Of a DNA stretch of 64,000 bases, positions 28,005 to 36,807 are shown one piece after another. Source of the DNA: Tautonia plasticadhaerens (GTDB lineage Bacteria; Planctomycetota; Planctomycetia; Isosphaerales; Isosphaeraceae); contig NZ_CP036428.1 of the NCBI RefSeq assembly GCF_007752535.1, positions 1 through 64,000 on the forward strand, in the 5' to 3' direction. A program made the translations under genes and the position numbers. The notes beneath the pieces are model-generated. The model worked only from the letters and a program-made list of their open reading frames with translations, ran no database searches and was not told the DNA's origin. The first letter of the stretch is position 1. Every line of letters begins with the position of its first letter.

Positions 28005-28234
28005 CGCCGGCGATCCTCGCCCAGCAGCTCGACGCCGTCGGTGTGGCGGCGATCGGCCAGCCGGCGGGTCATCTGCTCGGCCCGGGCCCGCGCCGTGGCC
28101 AGGTCGGCCTGGCGGGCGGCCTGCTGGAGGATCAGCCGCAGCTCGGCCCCCAGCGAGCGGCCGTGGGCCCGGGCCCGGCCCTTGAGCCGCTCCAGCGAGG
28201 CGTCGTCGAGGTCGCGGACGAGCACGTCGGGCAT
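28001..28234 (-). CDS. vapB: ribbon-helix-helix antitoxin (FitA/VapB-like)
   Basis: 77-residue partner of the PIN toxin. The N-terminal 'MPDVLVRDLDDASLERLKGR' and 'RSLGAELRLILQQAA' match the FitA-type ribbon-helix-helix DNA-binding domain; the charged C-terminus should wrap the toxin. The A-T-G-A overlap with the toxin couples their translation. A palindrome 24 bp upstream is a probable autoregulatory operator. Confidence 0.85.
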   Translation of the reverse strand: MPDVLVRDLDDASLERLKGRARAHGRSLGAELRLILQQAARQADLATARARAEQMTRRLADRRHTDGVELLGEDRRR

Positions 28235-28257
28235 GGCGGCCTCCGGGGCAGGGCAGT

Positions 28258-28276
28258 CGATATCACGATGATATCG
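28258..28276. promoter_or_regulatory. probable VapB operator palindrome
   Basis: The sequence cgatatca-cga-tgatatcg is a perfect 8+3+8 inverted repeat starting 24 bp upstream of the antitoxin ATG, standing out by its A/T content. Ribbon-helix-helix antitoxins bind such palindromes to repress their own operon. Confidence 0.65.
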
Positions 28277-28642
28277 CGGCCGACCGAGGACATCCAGGGT
28301 CGTCGAGGCGCAGAGACCGGGGCATCCTGAACCATCGGCTTGCTGTCGTGCCGGCGGGCCGATGGACCCAGGCAGCTGGGCCGGATGCCGGGTGGATGAG
28401 ACGTGCAGCGGCTGCGTCCTCCGGTGTCGGAGACGCGGACCCTCGAGGACTCGCCGGCGGGGTGTTCGACGCTTCCCGCTGCGGAGTCAGCGGATCCGCG
28501 CCGGCCGTCAACGGGTGATTCCTCGTCGATCAGATGTCGCTCCGGGCCGCGTCCGACCCGATGGGAAGCGGTGTGGGCGCCGATCCCCCAGGGATTTCTG
28601 TGGGATCGGTGCCCGGTGCGTCGATGGGGGCGGAAGGCGAAC
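28277..28642. other. intergenic region with one dispersed-motif copy
   Basis: About 365 bp between VapBC and the WD40 remnant. At 28617-28646 it holds a motif copy closely matching the one at 10970 (shared GGGGCGGAAGGCGAACTCAA). No gene was recognised. Confidence 0.4.
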
Positions 28643-29739
28643 TCAAAGTGAAATCGAATCCGTAAACCTGAGAAGAAGGGAGCTAGCCATCCGAAGGAGT
28701 GACCTATACTTGGCGAAGACGTCTTCCGGCAGTGCGGATGCGGGCGTTTGGCTTTGTCTTCGTCTCTCTTCGTCGTCGAGCCGAGCTTGGGCGGCGTCGC
28801 GGCGGGCACGAAGAGCGGTATCGTCTGGGGTCCGCGCCAGGAGCTGGTTCAGGTGCCAGACGGCGGCGAACCACTGCTTCTTGCGCTCACAGACCTCGGC
28901 CTCGCGGCGTTGCCAGGATGCCCAGCGCTTCTCCATCTGCGACCGCCGCTCTAACGGCGTGAGAACGGCCGATCCGAGTACTTCCCAAACCATCACAGAA
29001 TCATCCCACCCGGTCGAGGCGATCCACGAGCCGTCGCGGTTGAATGCCACGCCAGTGACGGGACCAGCGTGCCCCCGGAAGGTCAGCAACTCCTGGCCCG
29101 TAAACGTGTCCCAGAGCCGCACCGTCCCGTCGGCGCTGGCGGTGGCGATCCGCTCGCCATCGGGGCTGAAGGCCGCGGCCCAAATCACTCCGGAATGGCC
29201 CTTGAGACTCACGAGTTCCTGACCCGTGGCCGCATCCCAAAGCTCGACGGTCCCGTTGCCTGTGGTGGCGATGCGTGTTCCGTCGGCGGTGAAGGCCACG
29301 CTCTCGACGCCACCGGCAAGGCCCTTGAGGGCCAGGCGTACCTGACCGGTGGCCACATCCCAGATCCTCGCGGTATCGCCGATGTTGGTGGCGAGCCGTT
29401 GGCTGTCGGGACTGAATGAGAGGTGGCGCGACGGAATGTTCAGGCTGAAGCGTTCCTGGCCGGAGGCAGCGTCCCAGACCTTTACCTCCCGGGGCGCGCT
29501 GGTGGTGGCGAGAAGCGTCCCGTCGGGGCTGAACTTCACACCGAAAACATTGCCGGTGGAGCCACGGAGGGTAAGGAATGTCCGGCCGGTGGCTAGGTCC
29601 ACCACCTGGACCGTCTTGTCGTCGCGTGCGACGGCGACACGGCGGCCGTCGGGGCTCAGCGCCAAGGCGTAGAGGATCTCCACCGCACTTGAGGGGTCCG
29701 GGGCTCCCGGCCGGTTGTCAGAGAAAAAGTCTGCTGCTT
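28643..29739 (-). pseudogene. WD40-repeat C-terminal half of a (Ser/Thr kinase-type) protein
   Basis: About six WD40 repeats ('LALSPDGRRVAVARDDKTVQ', 'VKFSPDGTLLATTS', 'AAFSPDGERIATASADGTVR' and others) followed by a charged helical tail. There is no convincing start: the frame opens right after a TAA at the border of a transposase fragment, and the first candidate is GTG 29683 in the middle of a repeat. In planctomycetes such repeats form the C-terminal part of membrane Ser/Thr kinases with an ECF sigma gene next door. The kinase start and a sigma remnant are found in the same orientation at 34044-34866, so this is probably the other end of that gene. The kinase catalytic core is missing. 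Confidence 0.6.
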
Positions 29740-29740
29740 A

Positions 29741-30266
29741 TCACGGATTTCGGGGAGCCCTGCGATCCCCTCCGAGTGAGGCCGAGATCAGCAGGTTCTG
29801 GAGCCAGTCGGGGTGATACCGCTTCCCGTTGAGCCGTTCCGCCGGGCTCCTCAACTCGGGGGTCTCTCGGACCGTCCAAGGGCACATCGGGGCGAAGTTG
29901 TGGATCAACGCCCAACCTCGCAACCCCTGCTCAGCCGCTGCCGATTTGCCGTGCAGTTGCTGCGTGCAGGACAGGTGGCAGTCGAGCCGTCGCAACAGCC
30001 GGTCCACCGGGTTGCTCGTCCGAGGGCAGCCGGGATGGGCGTAGGCCAGGGCGAACGCCTCGCGCTCCTCGCACAGTGACAGCACCTTCTCCCGCACGAT
30101 CGGCTTGTCGATGTGCTTCGGGGCCCCCTCCCGCAGCCGGCGAAGCCGTTGCGAGAAGGTGCGGGCATCCGGGGCGTGATACGCACCCCAGACCCGCCCC
30201 CGGAGGGCATCGAAGGTCTCCTTCAGGTGCTTGGCCCGCTCCCGGATCTCCAGGAACGCATGGAAG
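29741..30266 (-). pseudogene. C-terminal fragment of an unassigned planctomycete transposase-like protein
   Basis: From the Tn3 border leftward the minus strand reads about 174 residues without stop: 'HAFLEIRERAKHLKETF', then 'RTSNPVDRLLRRLDCHLSCT', 'LRGWALIHNFAPMCPW', 'SPAERLNGKRYHPDWLQNLL' and a stop at 29741. I recall similar proteins with a 'SPAERLNGxRYHxxWLQNLL' ending as repeated, transposase-like genes in planctomycetes, but cannot place it in a named IS family. The 5' end is cut at 30267 by the Tn3-family element. The frame is open across the whole fragment. Confidence 0.5.
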
Positions 30267-30304
30267 GGTACCGCCCAGATTGCTGCGAAAATATGCTCTA
30301 AGGA
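30267..30304 (+). repeat. Tn3-family left terminal inverted repeat (38 bp)
   Basis: Begins GGGTACCGCCCAGATTGCTG and ends CTCTAAGG. It is the exact reverse complement of 34006-34043 and lies 6 bp from the tnpA stop codon. Confidence 0.93.
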
Positions 30305-30310
30305 CGCCCG

Positions 30311-33226
30311 TCAGCGGACCTGGGCGCGGTCCAGGACGTACTGCCCGTACAGGATCACGTTGTCCCACTCGATGGGGCTGACGTGCTCCAACAGCGCGAT
30401 GTCGAGCTTGTCCTTGTCGTCCTCGGGCTGGCACCAGCGCACGACCCGCGAGATCTCCTTGGCCTGCCAGTAGATCACGCACGCCAGGATCAGCGTCAGG
30501 CAGCTGCACGAGTTCATCTGCTCGTGTAGCTCCCGGGCGTTGATCCGGCCCCGCCGGCCGTAATAGACGTCCCGGGCCAGGGCGTGCAGCTGCTCGACCT
30601 TCAGCAGGCCCCGCCGGATCCGCGACCGCAGCTGCGGCTCGCACAGGTAGCTCAGCAGGAACTCGGTCTTGAAGATCCGGCCCAGGTCGCGATTGGCCCG
30701 GTAGAAGCGGTTCTTGGCCGTGCACGAGGCCAGGCGCTTCAGCGCCACCGAGGCGGTCGTGTGGCCGCGCTCCAGCGACGCGTAGAACTGGCCCATCCGG
30801 TCCCACTGCTCGACGATGACCTGCGGGTCGATCGTGCGATCGGCGCGGCTCACCAGGCCGGCCAGCGGCCCGTAGTCGCGCCCGGCGTCGAGGCGGTAGA
30901 GGCGTTGCTTCCGGAGGCCGCGGATGCGCGGGCAGAACCGGCGGCCCAGCATGGCGAACGCCGCGAAGTTGATCTCCGTGTAGCCGTGCGTGTCGGTGTA
31001 GTGCTCCTCCAGCTCCAGGTCGCTCTCGTTGTAGCAGAGCCCGTCGAGCACGAAGGCCGAGTCCCGGTCGGTGCATTCGATGGGCAGGCTGTAGAACGGC
31101 GCGTAGTTGTCGGCGACGAAGGAGTAGAACTCCAAGGCGAAGTCGCTGAACCGGGTGCTGTAGGTCTGCTGCAGGACCTTGCGGGGCAGGGCGAACCGCT
31201 GCCCGTCGCTGGCCGAGGTCCGGCCGTCGCCCCAGTGCAGCGTGGCGTCGAGGCGGGAGATGGCGTGCACCAGGGCCGCGAGGGCGGCACGCTGCGCCTC
31301 CTCGGTCATCTGCCAATCGCTGACCCGCTTGAGCTGCTTGTAGGTGACGCCCTGGGTGATCCGGGCCATCGTGTGCAGGCCGAGGTTGCAGCCGTGCGCC
31401 AGCACGACGGCCAGGAGCGTGCACACGTCCTCCGCGTCACGCCCCCCGCGCTGGGCCGGCGGCAGGAAGTGGTCGGTGAACCGCAGGTCGTTGTCGACCT
31501 CGATGAGCAGGTCGGGCAGGCGCACCGTCCGCATGTGCTCGGACAGCCACCGGCGGAGCTCTCCCAGCCGCCCCTGGGCCTCGGCGTCCGGGGCCTCGGT
31601 GGCGTCGGTGGAGAGATGCCAGCCGTCCTCATCCGCCGTGGCGTAGCTGTTCGCGGGCGCCGTCGCGAGGAACAGGTCGTAGGCCGCGTCGAGGCGCTTC
31701 GTCAGGTGACCGGGGACATCCCCGGGGTCGGCGGGCAGGCCGGACCGCCGGAAGAAGGGCTGCCGCAGCGGCTCCCAGCGCTCCCCGGGCAGGAAGTAGT
31801 CCTCGAACCGGCCGAACCGCTTGCCGTGCTTGACCGAGAGGTTGCCCGATCGCAAGTCGTCCTTGAGCTTCAGCAGCAAGGCGCACTCCCAGGCCTTGCG
31901 GTCCGGCTTGCCGTCGGTCACGACCAGGGGCAGCAACCGCCTCGGGATGAAGTCCGTGGGGGCGTCGTCGGGGAGCTTGCGCCGGGAATCCGCGTTCATC
32001 TCCTTGAGGACCCGGAGGGCCTCCAGGCAGGGGACATCGCCGGCGCCGGCGTCGGGGAAGAACTCCAGGGTGCGGAGCAGGATCGGCGCGTACTGCCGCA
32101 GGTGGGCGAACCGCCGGACGAGGCCGTGGAACACGTCGCTCCGGGCACCGGTGACCCACTCGTCCAGTCCCGCCACCTGGGCCGCGAGTTCCTCGCGGGG
32201 CACGACGGCGAACAGCCGCGACCGCAATGCGGCGTCGCCGATGGTGTCGTCGAGGAGGATCGTCCCCAGGGACCGCAGCGCGGCCAGGGCCGTCTTGATC
32301 GTCTGGCGCTGGCGACGCATCTGGTCGCTCGGTTCGTGCTCGGCCCGGGTCTGGGTCCGGGTGAGGAGCTTGTCGAACATGTCCACCGCCGAATCGATGG
32401 CGTCGCGGTAGCTCTGCCGCAGGAAGCAGACCAGAGCCGCGCGGCGACGGGGCGGCACCGCCTCCCGCAGCCGGTCCGCCGAGCACTTGCGGACGTAGTG
32501 GTACAGGGCGCGTTGGTAGTTGGCGTTGAGCCAGGACAGGTCGACGGCCAGGACGCCCATCGCCTCGATCGCGGCCAGCTTGTCGGCCAGGGCCTGCATG
32601 GCGCCGGCCGAGGGCCTGGCCGGGTTGGCCTTGAGGGCCTGGAGCCGGGAGGTGGCCTCGCCCTCCTTCACCTCCAGCAAGCCGTCGAGAGCCCGGGCCA
32701 CGCCGGGGGAAAGGCCACCGGCCAGCCTGGAGACGATGTGCTCGCGGGCCTGCTTCCTCTGCTCGCCGACCAGGCGCAGCAGGGCCGACTCGGCGGGGAG
32801 CAGCACGCGTCGCTCCTTGAGGAATTCGCGGGCCCGGGCCAGCAGCGCGGCCGTCTGCTCCAGGCGGCAGGATTCCTCGAAGACGAAGCGTGCCAGGGCC
32901 GCGGCCTGGTCGGCGTCGAAGACGGCGAGCCTCAGGTGGTCTCGGATGCTTGCCTGATGGTCCGAGACCGTATGCTGCCGGGCGGCGTACCCCTCGAACC
33001 GGGTCGCGTCGATGCCCAGTTGCAGGGCGACGAAACCCAGGAGTTCGTCGCAGATCTCCAGGGGTTGCTGGGCTGGGAAGCGGCCGAAGAGCCGGACGAA
33101 GCCGAGCTGATAGGCGAACCCGAGGCGGTTGTGTTCGCGACGGCACCGGGCGACCTCGGCCAGGTCGGCATCGGTCAGGGTCGCATCGCGCACCATCTGC
33201 GCCCGCGCGAACGAGAGCGTCGCCAT
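30311..33226 (-). CDS. tnpA: Tn3-family transposase
   Basis: Replicative DDE transposase of about 971 residues, the normal size. Family landmarks are the N-terminal 'REHNRLGFAYQLGFVRLFGR', the catalytic region with 'HWGDGRTSASDGQRFALP' (first Asp), 'EEHYTDTHGYTEINFAAFAM' (second Asp), and the C-terminal 'RDLGRIFKTEFLLSYL' with a Glu. The ATG at 33226 starts MATLSFARAQMV; an upstream in-frame ATG at 33355 lies inside the divergent tnpR region and is less likely. The reading frame is intact. Confidence 0.93.
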   Translation of the reverse strand: MATLSFARAQMVRDATLTDADLAEVARCRREHNRLGFAYQLGFVRLFGRFPAQQPLEICDELLGFVALQLGIDATRFEGYAARQHTVSDHQASIRDHLRLAVFDADQAAALARFVFEESCRLEQTAALLARAREFLKERRVLLPAESALLRLVGEQRKQAREHIVSRLAGGLSPGVARALDGLLEVKEGEATSRLQALKANPARPSAGAMQALADKLAAIEAMGVLAVDLSWLNANYQRALYHYVRKCSADRLREAVPPRRRAALVCFLRQSYRDAIDSAVDMFDKLLTRTQTRAEHEPSDQMRRQRQTIKTALAALRSLGTILLDDTIGDAALRSRLFAVVPREELAAQVAGLDEWVTGARSDVFHGLVRRFAHLRQYAPILLRTLEFFPDAGAGDVPCLEALRVLKEMNADSRRKLPDDAPTDFIPRRLLPLVVTDGKPDRKAWECALLLKLKDDLRSGNLSVKHGKRFGRFEDYFLPGERWEPLRQPFFRRSGLPADPGDVPGHLTKRLDAAYDLFLATAPANSYATADEDGWHLSTDATEAPDAEAQGRLGELRRWLSEHMRTVRLPDLLIEVDNDLRFTDHFLPPAQRGGRDAEDVCTLLAVVLAHGCNLGLHTMARITQGVTYKQLKRVSDWQMTEEAQRAALAALVHAISRLDATLHWGDGRTSASDGQRFALPRKVLQQTYSTRFSDFALEFYSFVADNYAPFYSLPIECTDRDSAFVLDGLCYNESDLELEEHYTDTHGYTEINFAAFAMLGRRFCPRIRGLRKQRLYRLDAGRDYGPLAGLVSRADRTIDPQVIVEQWDRMGQFYASLERGHTTASVALKRLASCTAKNRFYRANRDLGRIFKTEFLLSYLCEPQLRSRIRRGLLKVEQLHALARDVYYGRRGRINARELHEQMNSCSCLTLILACVIYWQAKEISRVVRWCQPEDDKDKLDIALLEHVSPIEWDNVILYGQYVLDRAQVR

Positions 33227-33353
33227 GGGCGGCCCCGCGTGGTCTAGAAAAACGGGCGTCTTGTTGGCCCATAGTTGACCATAGAACGAGCAGGGATTTA
33301 TGGTCCGTGTTCGCGAAATAAAATCGCCATTCGGCCTTTTCGTAGCCCTTGCC
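33227..33353. promoter_or_regulatory. tnpA-tnpR intergenic region, probable res site
   Basis: 127 bp of relatively A/T-rich DNA between the divergent transposase and resolvase genes, where Tn3 elements carry the resolution site and both promoters. It contains short inverted elements such as CCATAGTTGACCATAG and a later TTATGGTCC. Individual resolvase subsites could not be assigned. Confidence 0.55.
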
Positions 33354-34010
33354 ATGAAAACCGTCGCCTACCTGCGCGTCTCGACCGGCTCCCAGGACCT
33401 GGCCAACCAGAAGCTGGCCATCCTCGACCACGCGCGGCAGAAGCGGTTCGCCGTCGATCGCTTCGTCGAGGCGCAGGCCTCCTCACGGAAGGGGCCGGAC
33501 CAGAGGCGGATCGAGGAGTTGCTGGGGGCGCTGGAGGCGGGTGACCGCCTGGTCGTCAGCGAGCTGTCCCGCCTGGGTCGCAGCCTGGGCCAGGTGATCC
33601 AGCTCGTCGACGAGCTGGTCAAGCGGAGGGTCCGCTTCACGGCGATCAAGGAAGGGATCCGCTTCGAAGGGAAGCAGGACCTTCAGACCAAGGTGATGAT
33701 CGCCCTGTTCGGGCTGTTCGCCGAGGTGGAGCGGGACCTGATCTCGGAGCGGACCAAGGAAGGGCTGGCGGCCGCCCGGGCCCGGGGCCGCTTGCTCGGT
33801 CGCCCCAAGGGCTCGCTGGGCCGGTCAAAGCTCGACGGCAAGGAAGAGGAGATCCGGAAGCTGCTGGAGAAGGCGGTCTCCAAGCGGTCGCTCGCGAAGA
33901 TGCTGGATGTGTCGACGACCAACCTCCGGCACTTCATCCGGGCCCGAGGACTCGCCCCGGAGACTCCGAAAGGGGCCACGAAGAGGCAGGCTCGCGGTCG
34001 GCGACCTTAG
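33354..34010 (+). CDS. tnpR: serine recombinase (Tn3 resolvase)
   Basis: Resolves transposition cointegrates at res. The N-terminal 'MKTVAYLRVSTGSQDLANQK' has the catalytic Ser (Ser10), followed by 'VSELSRLGRSLGQV' and 'LFGLFAEVERDLISERTKEG' of the catalytic domain and the E-helix. The C-terminal part ('SKRSLAKMLDVSTTNLRHFI') is the DNA-binding helix-turn-helix. 218 residues is a normal length. The ATG at 33354 was preferred because it starts directly at the conserved domain. Its 3' end overlaps the right terminal repeat. Confidence 0.93.
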   Translation: MKTVAYLRVSTGSQDLANQKLAILDHARQKRFAVDRFVEAQASSRKGPDQRRIEELLGALEAGDRLVVSELSRLGRSLGQVIQLVDELVKRRVRFTAIKEGIRFEGKQDLQTKVMIALFGLFAEVERDLISERTKEGLAAARARGRLLGRPKGSLGRSKLDGKEEEIRKLLEKAVSKRSLAKMLDVSTTNLRHFIRARGLAPETPKGATKRQARGRRP

Positions 34011-34043
34011 AGCATATTTTCGCAGCAATCTGGGCGGTACCCT
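34006..34043 (-). repeat. Tn3-family right terminal inverted repeat (38 bp)
   Basis: Exact reverse complement of 30267-30304; its inner end overlaps the last codons of the resolvase gene. Confidence 0.93.
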
Positions 34044-34507
34044 GGATCGCGTGCCCGGTACACGGTGCCGAAGGCCCCGGACCCGACGGCCTCGATCAGC
34101 TCGAAGCGGTCCAGCCGCTGACCCCCGCGCGGGCTCCAGGACGCGGTGGACTCCCGCTCCAGGCGGAAGGTCGAGCCGCAGGCCGGGCAGAGGACCTCGG
34201 CCTCGGCGGGCAGGCCGACCAGCTCGATGGGGTTGCGGCAGTGCGGGCAGATGAGGTGCACCTCCAGGCCGCGCAGCCGCATCGGGGAGGGCCGCTCGGC
34301 GTCCGCCTCCCGCCCCCTCGGGTCCGCGGTCGTCAGGAAGTGGTCCCGGCTGGCCCGCGCGTCGTCGGCCAGCAGCCGCTCGACCGCGGCGCGCAGCGCG
34401 GCGTCGCCTCCGCACAGCCCATCGAGCAGGGCGGCACGCCCGGCCGGGTCGCACCCCCGGGCGGCCTCGAAGATGGCCGCGATCCGCTGGTCGCCTCCCG
34501 GAGTCAT
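34044..34507 (-). pseudogene. 5' fragment of a Ser/Thr protein kinase gene
   Basis: From ATG 34507 the frame reads 'GDQRIAAIFEAARGCDPAGR', a zinc-ribbon-like pair ('ICPHC' and 'LCPACGS'), and then the kinase start 'ELIEAVGSGAFGTVYRARDP' with the glycine-rich nucleotide loop. It is cut right there by the Tn3-family element, before the catalytic Lys. The start overlaps the sigma-factor stop (ATGA), the usual sigma-kinase pairing in planctomycetes. WD40 repeats that may be its C-terminus lie at 28643-29739. As it stands no active kinase can be made. Confidence 0.8.
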
Positions 34508-34866
34508 TGCCCCGAGCCCCCGAGTCGCCCCCGCAGCCAGGCGCGCGCGAACTGCCAGTCGGCCTCGACGGTCGTGTCCGAGACCCCCAGCGTGGCGGCG
34601 ACCTCGGGGACCGACAGCCCGCCGAAGTAGCGGAGGTCGACGACCTGGGCCTGCCGGGGGTGCTCCTGCGTCAGGCGTTCGAGGGCCTCGTGCAGGGCGA
34701 TGACGTCCAGGCCTCGTTCCTCGAAGCCGGCCAGCGCCCGGTCCAGGGGCACCCGGATGCGGTCGCCGTCGCGCTTGCGGGCCCGGCGGCGGCGGGCGTG
34801 GTCGACCAGGACCTGGCGCATGGTTCGGGACGCGGCGGCGAAGAGGTAGCAGATCACCCCGCGGCT
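34504..34866 (-). pseudogene. N-terminally truncated ECF-type sigma-70 factor
   Basis: The recognisable part is the C-terminal 118 residues of a planctomycete ECF sigma factor: 'YLFAAASRTMRQVLVDHARR' (end of region 2), then region 4 with 'HPRQAQVVDLRYFGGLSVPE' and 'LGVSDTTVEADWQFARAWLR'. Upstream of about 34866 the open frame turns into unrelated Pro/Arg-rich sequence up to 35037, so region 2 is mostly missing. It would not bind core polymerase normally. It overlaps the kinase fragment by 4 bp. Confidence 0.75.
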
Positions 34867-35054
34867 CGGTGCCCATCTCGTTCCTCGCGAATTCGCCGGA
34901 ATCGTGTGAGGGGCGCAACCGGGATTCTCGCATGCCCCAGGGGACGGGCGGAAGATCGTCCTCCTCCATGAGGCCTCTGCCCGGGACCCGTTAGCGAGCG
35001 TCGCTCCTGAAGGGGGAACAGCCATGTCGCAAGGCATCGAGACCGACGGGCGGG

Positions 35055-35424
35055 TTGATCCGCGGGGCAGTTCGACGGCTGCGGGTGCAGGCCATCGAGC
35101 GGACGGCGATCGTCCGCCTCGTGGACGCGGAGTTGCTCTTCGCGGAGGCGGACGTCCAGGCGGTGGGCGAGCAGCTCAAGTGCCTGATCGAAGGGGGGCG
35201 GCTACGCACGGCTGCTGCTGAACTTCACCGGCGTGCGGTACATGTCCAGCGACGTGCTGGGCATCCTTGCCGATCTCCAAAGGAAGTTCGCCCCGGCGTG
35301 CGGGCGCATCCAGTTCTGCGGCCTGGACCCGCTGCTCCGGGACATGTTTCGGATCACCCATCTGGAGGACGTGTTCGACATCTGCACCGACGAGGCGGAG
35401 GCGTTGGGGCTCCTGATCTCTTGA
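35055..35424 (+). pseudogene. STAS-domain anti-sigma-factor antagonist, frameshifted
   Basis: Two frames together make one STAS protein of about 122 residues. The first (from TTG 35055) gives 'RVQAIERTAIVRLVDAELLF' and 'VGEQLKCLIEGG'; the second (to the stop at 35422-35424) gives 'LLLNFTGVRYMSSDVLGILA' and 'LRDMFRITHLEDVFDI', where the Ser-Ser of 'MSSDVLG' is the usual phosphorylation site. The join is at a run of six G (35193-35198), where one extra base explains the shift. It could be a real mutation, a sequencing error or slippage. It lies divergently from the sigma/kinase remnant, so a shared stress-signalling origin is plausible. Confidence 0.75.
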
Positions 35425-35502
35425 CGATGCGACACCGGATCGCGTCGGCCCTGCAATCCCTGGGACGCGGCCCCCGCCTCGTCCTACATCAAAACCGTTG
35501 GC

Positions 35503-36450
35503 TCATGGGGCCGAATCCATGCTCGGGGGTCTCCCCAGCAGGACTCGCAGGAATTCATCGGTGACGGACTTAATCTCGAACCCCCACTGGAAGACCGCCT
35601 GATACCGGGCCAGGTACCACTCGCTCACGCCATAGAACCGCCTCAGGAAGTCCCGGACGTGTGTCCAGATCCCCTCCTGCGTGTCGCAGTGCACCTCGCG
35701 GACCCCGTCCCCGTCGTCGTCCCGCGCCCAGGTGGACTTCGGCCCCCAATGGTCCACCGTCACGCGCACCCGCCCCATCCGGGGCAAGCCGTTGTACCCC
35801 TTCCACTCGTCGCTGTCGACCACCGTCCCCTCCAACGTCGCGCAGTCGATGACCTCCTCCAACTCCGCCGCGTTGGCGTGACCCAGGACCTCCGAGCGGA
35901 ATTCACCCGACCGCCGCCCGACCACGCCGGCGATCGGCGGGCGGTCATCGGCGAAGGTGCCGTGCCCGCGGCGGCGATTGGCCCGCCGCCGCGGCGGGTC
36001 GGCCGGGTCGCGATGCGGGATGCCTTTCTTCCCCCGCGTCCTGATCCATCTCGTCGGCCTCGACCACGGCGTCATCCAGCGGGTTGCGGTCCAGCCCGAG
36101 CCGGGCGTTGTCCTGGAGCCGGCGCCGCAGCTCCAGCAGGTGCTTGCGGTCGCAGCCCGGCTCGCGCGCCATCCGGGCGGTGGGCTCGCCCGTGGCGACG
36201 CCGTGGAGGATCAGCAGCAGTTGGCCGGGGCGGGGGTGCGTCCCCTGCAGGGCGGCCCCGGTCCAGGCGTTGAAGACCCGGCCGCGATGACCGCACTGGT
36301 ACTCCAGGACCGGCTCCCGGTGGCGGCTGTGGATGCCCAGCCGCTCCCGTCGGCCGCACCTGGGGCAGGCCAACCCCCCGGGGTGCAGCAGTTCGACCAG
36401 CTTGCGGTAGCAGGCGTCCTCGTCCAGGAAGTCGATCAGGGGAGGTCCAT
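35503..36450 (-). pseudogene. IS1595-family transposase with two frameshifts
   Basis: Reading from ATG 36450: MDLP, then after a missing base 'LIDFLDEDACYRKLVELL', the zinc ribbon 'ACPRCGRRERLGIHSRHREP' with 'YQCGHRGRVFNAWTGA', and 'VVEADEM', where the DDE (ISXO2-like) domain begins. A second shift near 36025 is needed to continue with 'KKGIPHRDPADPPRRRANRR', 'VVDSDEWKGYNGLPRMGRV' and 'QWGFEIKSVTDEFLRVLLGR'. Both lesions are single-base changes in homopolymer or purine runs. The terminal repeats were not delimited. Confidence 0.8.
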
Positions 36451-36589
36451 GGCGGGGCCCTCCGCGTGATGCGACGGATCTCCCTCGATGCGAACGCCTT
36501 CGGAAACGGTCGTCAAGATGCCGGGCACGGATTCGGCCCCATGAGCCAAACCGTTTCTGGTCGGCCGACAACCGGGTGCGCGATTCTGG

Positions 36590-36760
36590 GCAGGATGCGC
36601 ACCGCCGGGCTGGTGAGGACGCACGGCCGTCGGGCCCCGTTGGGTCCCGGTCCTCCGAGCAGCTATCCTGGTCTGCGGGGGGCGGCGGAGCCGGCTCCGG
36701 TCCGGGGCGCGTCTGCCGCTCAGCCTCGGGCCTCCCGCTCGACCCGCCCGAGATGCTCGT
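36590..36760 (+). repeat. ~170-bp dispersed repeat, copy 2
   Basis: Same-orientation imperfect copy of 22061-22230, sharing GGCAGGATGCGCACCGCCGG, AGCTATCCTGGTCTGCGGGG and GCGGAGCCGGCTCCGGTCCG. It ends about 50 bp before the diadenylate cyclase start, so it may overlap that gene's leader. Confidence 0.6.
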
Positions 36761-36807
36761 GGGTCGGCACCGCGGCCCGATCCCGCCCACCCGACTCGGA
36801 GGCCGCC

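Larger units (their letters stand above)
30267..34043. mobile_element. Tn3-family transposon without cargo
   Basis: A 3777-bp unit bounded by perfect 38-bp inverted repeats (30267-30304 and 34006-34043), typical of Tn3. It contains only divergent tnpA and tnpR with a 127-bp intergenic resolution region. The adjoining 5-bp sequences are tggaa on the left and tggat on the right: almost, but not exactly, a target duplication. The two flanks belong to different genes (a transposase fragment and a kinase fragment), suggesting deletion or recombination after insertion. Confidence 0.93.

Noticed and set aside
30584-33247. Nearly 890-codon frame antisense to tnpA.
   Set aside because: Composition artefact; the other strand encodes an intact Tn3 transposase with correct ends and motifs.
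34866-35037. N-terminal 57 residues of the open frame leading into the sigma factor.
   Set aside because: No sigma region 1/2 sense and biased composition; treated as sequence fused by truncation, not as part of the protein.
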